Positions 33,073 through 43,903 are shown, counted from the stretch's first letter. The stretch: DNA of 64,000 nucleotides from Dichotomocladium elegans (GCA_025716815.1 JAIXMN010000005.1:1116001-1180000); one strand, 5' to 3'. Notes: generated from the sequence alone by a model not told the origin. Translations and numbers: made by a program.

Positions 33073-34494
33073 GTGCACTCTTTCCGGAAACATTTTGCGC
33101 ATGTTAGGGACAATTATTTACCACATTCCAAAAAATAGTTTACGCAGTAGTCAAGATGGGCTTGGCATACCATGGTTTTTATAAATTGCGCATGGTCGCA
33201 ACAGTAACATCCTCTATATTTTGTTACAATACCTACTTAACATGACCGCGTTGATTCATGAAGACGGATCGGGGAATATGATGGATAAAGATGGAAAAGA
33301 CGTTGTTATGTTGGAGAGTGACAGTCATCTTTTTTCCTGTCGAGATGATCAACTAAGATGACCAGTATATGGATTTGAAGCCATCTGAACGGGCGGTTAT
33401 AACAAAAACTGGATCAAACGAAGAAAGACTGAGCAAGGCCACAGCACCAAACCGTAAATCCTATCGATGCTACAAAGATGCTGAAAAAGAGGAGTTCTTT
33501 TTCCTGGTGTACGAGAAAGGCATGTCAGTGCGGGCTGCGGCCCTACAACTGCAAATCAAACAATATTGGGTTCAGCTCGATCAAAAAGAGCCTACAGATC
33601 AGATTACAAAGAATGCACGTGGTGGTCAACCTACAGGAAGGCCGCCAAACTAGTGGAACAGAATCGACGATTCCTGATTGCGTTGATTGATGAACTGTCT
33701 TCGATTGTGCTGGATGAGATTAGAGCAAGTTTAACAGAGAAATTTGTTGATCTTGACATCAAAAAAAGCGCTTTGCACGACTTTATGTCTGAAAAATGCA
33801 AGATCAGCTTGAAGCGAGCCCATTTTCATTCAGTCGAACGAAACAGTCCAGAAAAAAAGAAGATCGACATGCGTGGGTGACAGAGTGACTTCCAACTGAC
33901 ATGGATTGTCTGAACAACTGCGTGTTTGTAGACGAAGCAGCGTTCCATAGCAACATGAAGCTTTCATATGCTTGGTCGAAGAAGGGTTTTCCGGCAATTG
34001 TTAAAGTCGCTAAAACCAGAGCGTCGGCAACAACCATCCTCGGTGCAATCTCCCCGTTTGGTGTTGTTCACTTCTCAGTCAGATGTCCAAAAGCCGCTCC
34101 TCCATCCAAGAAACGCAACTGCGGAACTGCCGACAAGGCAGTGAGCAAGCATTTAGAAAACCGTGGTTATCGCTGTGTATATCCCCCGTCCTATTTTCCA
34201 GAGCTGAATCCGATTGACCAATTTGGGTTTATTTGTAAAAGCAAGGTCAAAAGAGAAAAGCTATTGGACGAGGAGACCTTAACAGCCAGGATTCAATGGC
34301 CTGTAATCACACTCTTATTGGCAATCTCCGTGGATTTTGTAAATATTGTACTGCGAAGTTTGATGATTGCTTGAATAGAAGGCCAATATAATTAATATGT
34401 GTTTGCCCATTTTGCGCTTTGTTCATGCGCAATACATTGGGTATGTGCAATTTGATATCCGACACATGCGCAAAATGTTTGCGGAAAAAGTGTA
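33073..34494 (+). mobile_element. Tc1/mariner-like element, copy 1
   Basis: Terminal inverted repeats of about 30 bp are visible. The left end (33075-33105) reads GCACTCTTTCCGGAAACATT and continues TTGCGCATGT. The right end (34464-34494), reverse-complemented, reads TACACTTTTTCCGCAAACAT and continues TTTGCGCATGT. Between them is a ruined transposase on the plus strand. The last 570 bp are nearly identical to copy 2 (41838-42411), and the whole element resembles copy 3 (52021-53458). The element class follows from the DDE_3-type transposase and terminal repeats; I did not establish a TA target duplication. Confidence 0.75.
33241..34374 (+). pseudogene. Tc1-like transposase, copy 1 (frameshifted)
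   Basis: Coding pieces follow in order. 33241-33360 starts MTALIHEDGSGNMMDKDGKD. 33369-33653 carries a helix-turn-helix-like region (EKGMSVRAAALQLQIKQYW). The shifted frame to 33880 includes LIDELSSIVLDEIRASL and ends in MRG. 33901-34374 contains the catalytic core: CVFVDEAAFHSNMKLSYAW with the first Asp, then SYFPELNPIDQFGFICKSK at the third catalytic site. The frame is broken at least twice. The segment holding the second Asp is deleted between 8-bp GCAAGCAT repeats (junction at 34145-34152, compare 53000-53087 in copy 3). The final Glu is replaced by Asp (NPIDQF). It cannot make active transposase. Confidence 0.8.
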
Positions 34495-35509
34495 TATAAG
34501 GAAAAGGACGTATTTTTAGAGAGGTGAATTTGCCAAGCTTCTCGAGATAGCCTATCTCGGAACATTGGGTACAGAAGTGGCAAGAACCTCTTTGAGCTCC
34601 AAAATATTTGTTAACACGTCATAGATGCTTCCTCTGGTTCTTTGCAAGTTGGGATCTCTGTCCTGAATGGACCGCGGCAGAGATAGGGCTCGAGATAGAC
34701 ATAGCATTTGCTCTCGCAGTATGCCTGATGACAATATTACCCGCATCCTTCTCGGACCAAGGTCTCGAGAGTTGCACATAGTAAGCTGCACGATACTGTA
34801 TACTAAAAGGCTGCGAGGAAGCAAGAATTTCCGATATAATATATAATTCTCTACAGTAGTGTTCTTTTTGTACAGCCGTTGGGAAATTACAGTATACACC
34901 TTGATTCGAAAGTGATGAAAGCTACATGTTATGTTGTACCCTACCCCTTCTGATAATTACACTGTCGAGATTACGAGCTGATTATTGGAAATAAACATTG
35001 ATGTACATTGAATGGTCGTTGTGAACCTCAAATTCCATAGGTGATATAAATCCACCCAATGTACACGAAGCCTTATTTCACACTTGTTTACCGAAGCAAA
35101 AGAGCAAGCGTCCATCCAAGAGTGGCTGCTTGATAGAGTAATCCCGTCTCTTGCATTGGTCGGTAGAAACTTGCTTTATGACTTTATTGATACATGTGCA
35201 GTAGATCCGTTTATTGCAGCAAAAAACGGAAGACGCCCGCTCATCGCTTGAGAAAATTGCAGTTTTCCCCGATTTTTGCATATTACAGCCCATAAAAGGT
35301 ACTTCTTTAGATGTGGGGTCCGAATTCATAACTCCTCCTTTTCTCGCCACTGATAGTGGATGATACTTTGTACTATTCGGCCACCCGCTCCTGTGAAAAG
35401 CGGGGGCCCACTGTATCCAAGACCTGATATGAAGAGAAAAAACGAAGATATGTCAGCTCAGGAACTGGAACAGGGAGTTACATCAGCTTCTCGAAAAGTT
35501 TCCACGCAG
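34495..35509. other. Conserved spacer of the duplicated segment
   Basis: This stretch is also present at 42412-43430. It holds two open frames that I could not assign. On the minus strand, 34552-34899 encodes 115 codons, with few differences in copy B (42464-42811). On the plus strand, about 35099-35251 encodes KEQASIQEWLLDRVIPSLAL, then a segment ending in KNGRRPLIA and a stop, resembling the last exon of a gene. Whether either is translated is unknown; both may be leftovers of a captured gene. A 1-nt indel near 35264/43173 distinguishes the copies outside the second frame. Confidence 0.4.
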
Positions 35510-35791
35510 GAGGTCATCCAGTGCTCGCTTACGTAGCTCGCATTGGTCTAGATAAATGCTCTACACCGGGGTATGTACAATTGTAAAGTCACAATGTAAC
35601 TACAGGTTATGCGTGTCCAGAATGTTGATCATTGTCCAGAAAAATGGTAACCATGATTTCTAAAAACAGGATGATACTTACTGGATAAAAGTCTAGAAAG
35701 AATTGCAACGATATACCCGATTGTACATACCCTGGTGTAGAGCCTTTATCTAGACCAATGCGAGCTATGTAAGCGACCATTGGATGGCCTC
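35510..35791. mobile_element. 282-bp foldback/MITE-like insertion with 5-bp target duplication
   Basis: The ends form an inverted repeat of about 70 bp. The left end reads GAGGTCATCCAGTGCTCGCT; the reverse-complemented right end reads GAGGCCATCCAATGGTCGCT; similarity continues through GCTCGCATTGGTCTAGATAA to GGGTATGTACAAT. No coding region is inside. The paralogous site in copy B (43421-43440) is empty and reads ACGCAGCAGAGC. In copy A the element is flanked by CGCAG on both sides (35505-35509 and 35792-35796), so a 5-bp target duplication is directly visible. It is a non-autonomous element moved by an unknown transposase. Confidence 0.85.
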
Positions 35792-36320
35792 CGCAGCAGA
35801 GCATCTTATACGGTGATGCACAGCACATCCATTCGCACACACGAAAGCATCGTGGGCCTTGTTACCTAGTCTCCCCTGCGAAATCCTTTTTCCGGCAGTG
35901 GCAAAAAGGAAGATTAAGCACTTTAGATGCTTTATCAAAAAGTACATCTGATGGTGGCTTCGCCAAAAGGCATCATGCAGGGATAAGAATCGCATAGTCA
36001 ATTGGATGGTGAATTGTAATTCATTGTGAACCATCATGGTCTTGAAACTTTTGATTAATTTTGAAGGAGCTGCGGGTATCGTATTTTATATACAGACATG
36101 GCATTGGGCACAGAATGGACTAGCTAGCTCTTTTTTTTTTATGAGGGGGGGGGAACACGGCAGAAGTGACCAGCACGATGAAGGGATTATTCAACGCATA
36201 TCAATATCACGTCGATTGGCGATAATGCGAGCGCAAGGTATCTTCCTTGGGAACATGGACACAACCATTGTGCTCATCAATGAGCTGCTCCGTCACCAAA
36301 TCTTGTTCTTCGAGCATATT

Positions 36321-37845
36321 CTAGTTAATACCGATAAGAAATCTTTCCCTACGGCGATGTATATGTCGCTTTACTTTTACCATGAGGCGCGTGATCAGTT
36401 CAAAAGCTTGAATCCAATATTTGCGTTGATTCCATCGACTAGGGATCAGAGCCGACCGCTCCCACAGACAAGCCCAGTGGTCATCATGGCTTACAAATGT
36501 TGACAGCAAAGTTGCTTTGTAACCGACGACTTGAATCCCAAAGATACGTCTCTTGGCAAACGTAGTGTGCGATGCCTGTTGATATCGACGTTTTTCCTCC
36601 TGCAAGCACACCGACGTGTATTCCAGGAGTTTTAGTGTATCTTCTTCTGTGTGGAGACCATCGACTTGGCTGTATGAAGAAAATTAGGCTGGCATACAAA
36701 TATATGTGTTAAAAAATATTACCCAGAGGATTCAATCAAGATGCGATCAATATCGTCGGACACTGTTGTGCCAATCCCATCCATAAGCTTTGAATACTGA
36801 GGCATACAGATCGACAGCCCTTTTTCACACCTAATTGGATATCCTTTTTAGAACCACACGGCATCCGATGTAATCAGCCTACCAGACAAATGCCACGGAG
36901 CTCATGATCGCCGAGAGATACTTAAAAATGGGAATTATTGACTCGGCAAAAGGTGTACGTTCATTAGTGGGCGATGGGTACTCGGGCTTCATTGCTATTG
37001 CCCAGAAATCAGTCAGTACTAGCCGCATCAAGTCAATGAGCTTCGCATCAGCATCAGGAATGTCCTTTTCGTATCCATGCGTCCAAAGGTACTGGCGCAG
37101 ATCATTAATAGGCTGGCTAATTGCAGCCTTCAGAAATTCAAATGCCGCTGGCCTATTTCGAAGGGATGCATTGATTGCCTGGTCATCCTTGTTGCGCTCA
37201 TACTCTTCGACGAGATCCGCAGGTGTATCGGGCAGGTTTTCCTCGCTGATCTTGATGGTGTACAACTGCTTAAGCCGGTTGCAATCATCAGTTGTGATGC
37301 GCGGCTTTTGAGTAGATGCCGATGGTTTCATCTGTGGTGTGAAGCAATATTTCTTCTTGCCCTTTTCCATGGCAACCTCGTCCTGACAAAAATAGAATTA
37401 TAAATGGACTCCCTCTAGGTCAAGATACTGTTTACCTCGCCAAAAAGATTAGTGGATTTGCGCTTTGTTGATGCGCTCGGTGCGCTTCGATTCCCAAACT
37501 GATTGACAACGACGTTGCTATGGGATTGCCACTGATCTGCGATCTTATTTGTCGATGCACGACACCCGTTGTTGCACACCTTTTCATATGTCTAATAACA
37601 AAAATCAATGGTCGTTTCTATATAATCGGCAGCCATACTTTTAGCTTTGACTTCAGCGATGCCGCATGCACTGCTTCATGCGGGCGATTTCGAACCAGCA
37701 GTTTCAAATCGTCCTGAATTTTGCTTATAATTTCGGAAGTCGAGAGCGATGCATTCATTGAACGATAAATATCAAAACACGTTTCAATATCCCATTTTGA
37801 GGGAGGTGCTTGCGTAAGATAATCGTATACGGATTTGAATTTCAT
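36321..37845 (-). CDS. Five-exon gene of unknown function, copy A (439 aa)
   Basis: Exons 37845-37639, 37591-37436, 37382-36883, 36830-36723 and 36669-36321 join in consistent phase with introns of 47-54 bp. I do not recognise the family. Visible landmarks: PPSKWDIETCFDIYRSMNAS near 14; a basic Ser/Asn-rich linker in exon 2; LKQLYTIKISEENLPDTPAD and FEFLKAAISQPINDLRQYLW in exon 3; DIPDADAKLIDLMRLVLTDF with an aromatic/acidic run to YPSPTNERTPFAESIIPIFK; CEKGLSICMPQYSKLMDGIG in exon 4; and LKLLEYTSVCLQEEKRRYQQ, WNQRKYWIQAFELITRLM in exon 5. There are no membrane segments and no signal peptide. The organisation (short exons, intact frame, a near-identical 438-aa paralogue at 43904-45423, diverged fragments nearby) suggests a host or captured gene family spread with transposons. 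The start is the ATG at 37845; an upstream exon is possible. Confidence 0.72.
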
Positions 37846-37863
37846 CAGATCGACCTGGCGGAC

Positions 37864-37903
37864 GAATGGTTAAAGGGATGCTTGTTAAAGGGATGCTTGA
37901 AAA
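37864..37903. repeat. 15-nt tandem repeat, two units (copy A)
   Basis: GGGATGCTTGTTAAA occurs at 37874-37888, followed by GGGATGCTTGAAAAG at 37889-37903, preceded by a partial GGTTAAA. The equivalent site in copy B has four units. It sits about 20-60 bp upstream of the minus-strand gene's ATG and at the left edge of the plus-strand LINE-like sequence. Confidence 0.85.
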
Positions 37904-38686
37904 GTGCACTAGTGTAATACCGAGCGCACCATTACAACCCCGATCACAGCCATTTTGTCCGCAGCAACCACTTCCACAACCGCAGCCGAGCTATTTGATT
38001 CCCGTTTTCCTTGACTGCCCTTACGTTACACCTAGACGTAACTTTTGTTTCAATTACCTAGGAAACGCTCAGATCTCATGGTTTCTTCCATCCTTCAACG
38101 TCTCCACCTCCTATATGCACGAGTTATATGCTAAGGTTGCTGGCCGCCTTCGCCAACGACTTATGCACCCGGAAACCTCCGCAGGTGGCCCCTCGGGCTT
38201 TCCAGTTTCCACATGCAAGGTCCATACGATTCACACCGACGTCTTCTGTTTTGGTGGCACTCCGGCGTCCGTCATGGGTGTGTTATTCGATGCTAGCAAC
38301 CGCACCAGTTCGCTTAGCCACGGTACTGGTACATTTCGATAACTCGTTTCTAGGCAACTGTAGAGCAGGTGCTCATGGTGAAGATTCTCGCGTTCTTGCG
38401 GAACTTTACCTCCCTGGCGCAGCTGTTGTCGAGTGGGCTTTAACCTTTCCCGATGGATGTCGTATTCTACCTTGCAAGTCCTCGCGCACAGTGCGCATGT
38501 GACACGTGTCCGTCTAACGTTCCTATCTCGCATTGCCCCAACCTCAACTTCTTGAAGGTCTTCGCGAAAGACTCTGCCACGACAGCCACATAATGGGCAA
38601 ATAGCAAAAACCGCCAATCCTCTTGCTCGAACATCCGTCATTCTATACCTGCGGCCACCACACCTCCTCCAAATTTACTATCACTA
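37904..38686 (+). mobile_element. 5' part of a LINE-like element (truncated copy)
   Basis: On the plus strand, frames running through 37904-38500 encode Pro/Gln-rich sequence, then DCPYVTPRRNFCFNYLGN and a second frame ending near ALTFPDGCRILPCKSSRTVR. This resembles the N-terminal (ORF1-like) part of fungal non-LTR elements; that is an impression from pattern, not a search. The same sequence at 45513-46296 leads into reverse-transcriptase remnants at 47.6-48.7 kb, which supports the assignment. Here it is cut off at the TA of the next transposon (38685-38686). Stops break every frame. Confidence 0.5.
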
Positions 38687-41600
38687 TGGTGCATTCTGCT
38701 TTAAACCTTGAAACTTTATTTTGTTCCAAATTTTGGAAATATTTAAACGCCGAACGTTACATTATATATCCGATTAATCGTGTAGGCCAATTCGCCTATG
38801 GGATCGATATTTCCGGCTTGTAAACTTCCTTACAGATTCATATGCTTCTTTTGAGTCATTGATTGTGTGGTATGCCTCAATGTATCTCGAACAACGCTTG
38901 TAAAATCTACGGATTTTGGTACGGTCATTAGAGACCATATCCAGATATGTAGGAAGGTTGTTTGAGAGTGAGGCATAGGAATAATCACACTTCTTTCGAG
39001 CAATGGACTTGGCAGCTCCCCAATACCGTTCGATCCAATTTGTTTCGCAGTGATACTTGGGATAGAGTTCAAAAATATGCCCGCTTTTCTCGACTGCTTC
39101 CTGCATGAGGCTTTTTTCGTTACGGAAATCTGGCTGATGGGCAAGCATATGACTGGCACAACATGTACCGTCAGCATCTGTAAACTTCTTATCACACTTT
39201 AGATTCCATCGCTGATTTCTGGCCTATATATCGTATATGGAAGAAACGTTATAAGCGATACATACAGTATGTCACTGATACCTTACCTGATACTCATCCC
39301 AACGTCCTAAGCCACGCTCTTTGAGTATTGTGGATATACCCTTCATGTACCACACCCTCTTGGTCCTTGACTTCGATCTTATCTGCGATTGGATTACTCG
39401 GTGATAGTAAAAACTTTGTTCCACGCGTTCACCATCTCGTATGAACCACCCAGGTCTAACACGCTTGCTGTAATCTGGGCAATTTTCACCGAGTTCCTTG
39501 TCGTTCAGGTTAAATTTCGTTACCAGCCGTGCGTTAGGAGCATAGGCGGTATGGTTACTGGACTGGTCAAACAAGAACAAGGCCTGGCAATCTTCATGTA
39601 GAGCTTCAAAGAGTTTAACTGCGTCATTGCGGTATTGTGCGAAAAGATCGTTTGACGTCCAGTAACTTTCACGGTTGGCGCCGGCTTTAAAAAACGCCCT
39701 AGACGTCCAATTCCTCAGGCGCATTGTCCCATGGCAGGCGCATTGAAACTCGCTGACCATGATTGATCCGCCTGGTGACTTGCGTCGAAGAACGTTCTCG
39801 TCATTGAGTAACCACATATCCCCTCTGGAATCATTTGAATAAGAAGTGCATTCGTCATGTGTCACCATGACTAGTTTACGGATGCCAGGACCAAGCGCTG
39901 GTTTTACTTCAATCTCTTCCTCTTCGCCAACAAAGGTCGACATGCGCTCCCTGTACTTTATCATTCGCGAAGCCCATAATTTTCGGTAATCAATAACGTC
40001 AGGGCGTTCGTGGCCGTCGAAATACACATCTTTCCCTTGCTTTCTGTAAGCATATCCCCAATCATGCAAATGGATTTGGATTTGGGAGAGGGACAGTCTC
40101 CCAGGAACTCCAAGCTTCTCAGGGATCACAACGCGGTTGAGATCGAGTATCAGATCGGTGAGGTTTCGTTTTTGTGGCTTCCTCAATCTCATCCATTCCT
40201 TTGCTGCAAGCTGGATGTCTTCATCGTTCAGAAGGGATTGGCGTTCGTGTGTTTTCCCTGCTGATGTTTTGAGATTGACCCGTGTTGTAGAAAATCATTT
40301 GCCCAACTTCGGATGGCTTGGGGGCGGTAGTATTTTGATGGTGTATTCCATATAGTAAAAGCCGCCATCAAGGAAGCTTTCATTTTCTTTTCACCGCTTA
40401 GAAGGTAACCGAGGTAAAGATGCACGGCACGATATTTAGCGCGTTCATAATCTGGCATCTGATTTTCAATACGTGCTGCATTTATCTTTGGGGCCACAAG
40501 GGGGGCGATTCGCTCATAGGCAGCTGCATAATCGCTGATGGATGCTGATGTTCCCTCATCGTCGTCAGAAAGTTCCTCGTCAGTATCCTCAATAGATGGA
40601 GCTTCGCTTATTTCTTCATAAGCACCAGATGAGCTGGAACTGCCAAAATAATTGGTGATAACCGATCCATTCTTCTTGGCTGCTGCTAATGCCCTTTTCT
40701 TCCGGTTATATTGGGTAGTTCGACCAGTCCCAAAATATGGTCCACGTTGATCAACTAATGTTTTCGTGCACCACTTGATTGGGAATATGATTACAGGCGT
40801 CTCGCATGAGGAAGAAATTTCTTCAGTCATCATCAGATCATTATCTGTCAGGCTATCAAGAAGGGCGAAGTCGTTTTCTTCCAGAATTGGGCTCGCGACT
40901 GTGCTTGATACCTCATGAGCGTTTGCTTCTTGAGCATCGCTGTTTGTCACAAAGCTTCCGTTCTCATTACGCTTTCGCTTTTTAGCAGCAGATTGGCTTT
41001 TCTTCGGCCGAGGCATGTTTTTGTTAGTGAGAGGAAAGAAAAGAGTTTGCAAATTACAGTCGGAAAGATTGCTACTGCCTAGATCTTACTGAGCAATCAG
41101 GCGCCGACTGCTAATTGACACAGGAACACTTGCCTCAGCCCCCTGATGAGATTTCGGCACCAATCACACTGTTGTATCCTCGACTATATTCTTCTTTAAC
41201 AGGCAGTATCGCGTAATTGCGCGGAATAACTAGTATTTTTCTTTATCTTCTAGCGCCATCAGCATATCTACTGCCGCTGTAAACAGAATTCATAACTTGT
41301 ATCCTGGATTTGTGTCGTTGTGCATGATGGACATCACATATCAACCCTTTTATTTGATTCACTGGTTAGGGAAATCACTTACATGATTACTACATCCACA
41401 CCACTAGAGTGAATGCTTTGATAGATATTTCTTACAAATAGGCCAGGTTTAATACTTAATAAATACAACTCTGATCAAGATTCGCACTATTGACATTCTC
41501 CCCTTTTTTAATTGGTGTCCTCCGCATGTTACACAAAGTGTCTTGATGTAACACACTGCTTGATCAACATAAGTTGATCCATCGTAAGGGACATCTTGTT

Positions 41601-41835
41601 TCAAATCTGATGGCCCACAGCTTAAATTTCATTTCCCGACACTTTTTCAAAAGCTTATAACTTTTTGTTCCATTAATGAGTCGCATAATCCATTCCATAA
41701 ATACCGTTTATTGGAAGTGATAAACCATTTATTTTGGTGTAGAAATGCGTTAAAAGTAGTTTGTAATATTTTATAGAGGTTTGAACTTTGAGGGCGGACT
41801 CTAAATATTTTCATGGTTTAAAGCAGAATGCACCA
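38687..41835 (-). mobile_element. Complete TIR transposon with TA target duplication (DDE family)
   Basis: The element is bounded by perfect 21-bp inverted repeats (38687-38707 and 41815-41835) that begin TGGTGCATTCTGCTTTAAAC. Similarity continues a few bases inside. Both ends abut TA (38685-38686 and 41836-41837), the target duplication typical of the Tc1/mariner/IS630 group. It contains one transposase gene on the minus strand (38774-41016). The right 780 bp is non-coding and AT-rich. The flanks are odd: the left flank is LINE-like sequence and the right flank is internal Tc1-like sequence, so they do not reconstitute one empty site. Confidence 0.88.
38774..41016 (-). CDS. DDE transposase with a -1 frame change
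   Basis: Start ATG at 41016 (MPRPKKSQSAAKKRKR, nuclear-localisation-like). The first frame runs to a TGA at 40230-40228. The conserved protein continues in the -1 frame from the heptamer GGGAAAA (40258-40252, phased G_GGA_AAA) to 39288. An intron (39287-39224, GTAAGG...TATAG) follows, then the last exon 39223-38774. Landmarks: YDVID-type DDE core MVTHDECTSYSNDSRGDMW (first Asp), ALFLFDQSSNHTAYA (second Asp), and YPKYHCETNWIERYWGAAKS (Glu). A Cys/His cluster (CDKKFTDADGTCCASHM) lies before the Glu. The total would be about 720 aa. This matches a widespread fungal DDE family of Tc1/mariner affinity. It is either a recent single frameshift mutation or programmed frameshifting; everything else is intact. 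Confidence 0.8.
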
Positions 41836-41837
41836 TA

Positions 41838-42411
41838 GACGAAGCAGCGTTCCATAGCAACATGAAGCTTTCATATGCTTGGTCGAAGAAGGGTTTTCCG
41901 GCAATTGTTAAAGTCGCTGAAACCAGAGCGCCGGCAACAACCATCCTCGGTGCAATCTCCCCGTTTGGTGTTGTTCACTTCTCAGTCAGATGTCCAAAAG
42001 CCGCTCCTCCATCCAAGAAACGCAACTGCGGAACTGCCGACAAGGCAGTGAGCAAGCATTTAGAAAACCGTGGTTATCGCTGTGTATATCCCCCGTCCTA
42101 TTTTCCAGAGCTGAATCCGATTGACCAATTTGGGTTTATTTGTAAAAGCAAGGTCAAAAGAGAAAAGCTGTTGGACGAGGAGACCTTAACAGCCAGAATT
42201 CAACGGCTTGTAATCAGACTCTTATTGGCGATCTCCGTGGATTTTGTTAATATTCTACTGCGAAGTTTGATGATTGCTTGAATAGAAGGCCAATATAATT
42301 AATACTGTATGTGTTTGCCCATTTTGCGCTTTGTTCATGCGCAATACATTGGGTATGTGCAATTTGATATCCGACACATGCGCAAAATGTTTGCGGAAAA
42401 AGTGTATATAA
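41838..42411 (+). mobile_element. Tc1-like element, copy 2 (5'-truncated)
   Basis: Only the 3' part of the element remains, from GACGAAGCAGCG (equivalent to 33931 in copy 1) to the right terminal repeat (about 42383-42411). The transposase remnant 41862-42281 shows the same second-Asp deletion and Glu-to-Asp change (NPIDQF) as copy 1, so both derive from the same defective ancestor. The left side is replaced by the DDE transposon. Confidence 0.8.
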
Positions 42412-43339
42412 GGAAAAGGACGTATTTTTAGAGAGGTGAATTTGCCAAGCTTCTCGAGATAGCCTATCTCGGAACATTGGGTACAGAAGTGGCAAGAACC
42501 TCTTTGAGCTCCAAAAGATTTGTTAACACGTCATAGATGCTTCCTCTGGTTCTTTGCAAGTTGGGATCTCTGTCCTGAATGGACCGCGGCAGAGATAGGA
42601 CTCGAGTTAGACATAGCATTTGCTCTCGCAGTATGCCTGATGATAATATTACCCGCATCCTTCTCGGACCAGGGTCTCGAGAGTTGCACATAGTAAGCTG
42701 CACGATACTGTATACTAAAAGGCTGCGAGGAAGCAAGAATTTTCGATATAATATATAATTCTCAACAGTAGTGTTCTTTTTGTACAGCCGCTGGGAAATT
42801 ACAGTATACACCTTGATTCGAAAGTGATGAAAGCTACATGTTATGTTGTACCCTACCCCTTCTGATAATTACACTGTCGAGATTACGAGCTGATTATTGG
42901 AAATAAACATTGATGTACATTGAATGGTCGTTGTGAACCTCAAATTCCATAGGTGATATAAATCCACCCAATGTACACGAAGCCTTATTTCACACTTGTT
43001 TACCGAAGCAAAAGAGCAAGCGTCCATCCAAGAGTGGCTGCTTGATAGAGTAATCCCGTCTCTTGCATTGGTCGGTAGAAACTTGCTTTACGACTTTATT
43101 GATACATGTGCAGTAGATCCGTTTATTGCAGCAAAAAACGGAAGACGCCCGCTCATCGCTTGAGAAAATTGCATTTTCCCCGATTTTTGCATATTACAGC
43201 CCATAAAAGGTACTTCTTTAGACGTGGGGTCCGAATTCATAACTCCTCCTTTTCTCGCCACTGATAGTGGATGATACTTTGTACTATTCGGCCACCCGCT
43301 CCTGTAAAAAGCGGGGGCCCACTGTATCCAAGACCTGAT

Positions 43340-43576
43340 ATGAAGAGAAAAAACGAAGATATGTCAGCTCAGGAACTGGAACAGGGAGTTACATCAGCTT
43401 CTCGAAAAGCTTCTACGCAGCAGAGCATCTTATACGGTGATGGACAGCGCATCCCATTCGCACACACGAAAAAATTGTGGACCTTGTTACCTAGTCTCCT
43501 CTGCAAAATCCTTTTTCCGGCAGTTGCAAAAAGGAAGGTTAAGCGCCTTAGACGCTTTACCAAAAAGTACATCTGA
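43340..43576 (+). other. Small ORF in copy B spacer (78 codons)
   Basis: ATG at 43340 opens MKRKNEDMSAQELEQGVTSA and ends in a basic stretch (KRKVKRLRRFTKKYI). The frame is complete in copy B. In copy A the 282-bp foldback element splits it at 35509. It matches no known family. It could be a short nuclear protein or chance coding in repeat DNA. Confidence 0.3.
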
Positions 43577-43903
43577 TGCTGCAATTGGATGGTGAATTGT
43601 AATTCATTGTGAACCATCATGGTCTTGAAACTTCTGCTTCATTTTGAAGGAGTTGGGGGTATTATATTTTATATACATAAATCACATTGAGCACAGAATG
43701 GACTAGCTAGCGTATTTTTCTTCTGATGAGGGCGGGAAGACGGTGGAAGTGACCAGCATGATGAAGGGATTACTCAACGCGTATCAATATCAGATTGATT
43801 TGCGATAATGAGAACGCAAGTTATCTTCCTTGGGAACATGGACACAACCATTGTGCTCATCAATGAGCTGCTCCGTCACCAAATCTTGTTCTTGGAGCAT
43901 ATC

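Larger units (their letters stand above)
33930..38686. repeat. Segmental direct repeat, copy A
   Basis: From the TAGACGAAGCAGCG site inside the Tc1-like element to the TA at 38685-38686, this segment is repeated in the same orientation at 41838-46296. By eye the two differ by scattered substitutions and a few indels. Copy A carries an extra 282-bp foldback element (35510-35791) and about 40 bp near 35960-36000 that are missing from copy B. Copy A has 2 rather than 4 units of a 15-nt repeat near 37874. Both copies contain one intact five-exon gene on the minus strand. Copy A is followed by a TIR transposon; copy B continues into LINE-like sequence. Confidence 0.9.

Noticed and set aside
34552..34899. 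115-codon minus-strand ORF conserved in both copies of the duplication
   Set aside because: Conservation is expected from recent duplication alone. No family, start context or splice partners were recognised, so it is described in the spacer entry and not called as a gene.
38231..38641. Minus-strand ORF with CPLCGC and TCALCARTC pairs, suggesting a zinc-finger protein
   Set aside because: It lies opposite LINE-like sequence, is broken by a 1-nt indel in the second copy (46140), has no spliced partners, and the plus-strand frames fit the LINE assignment better.
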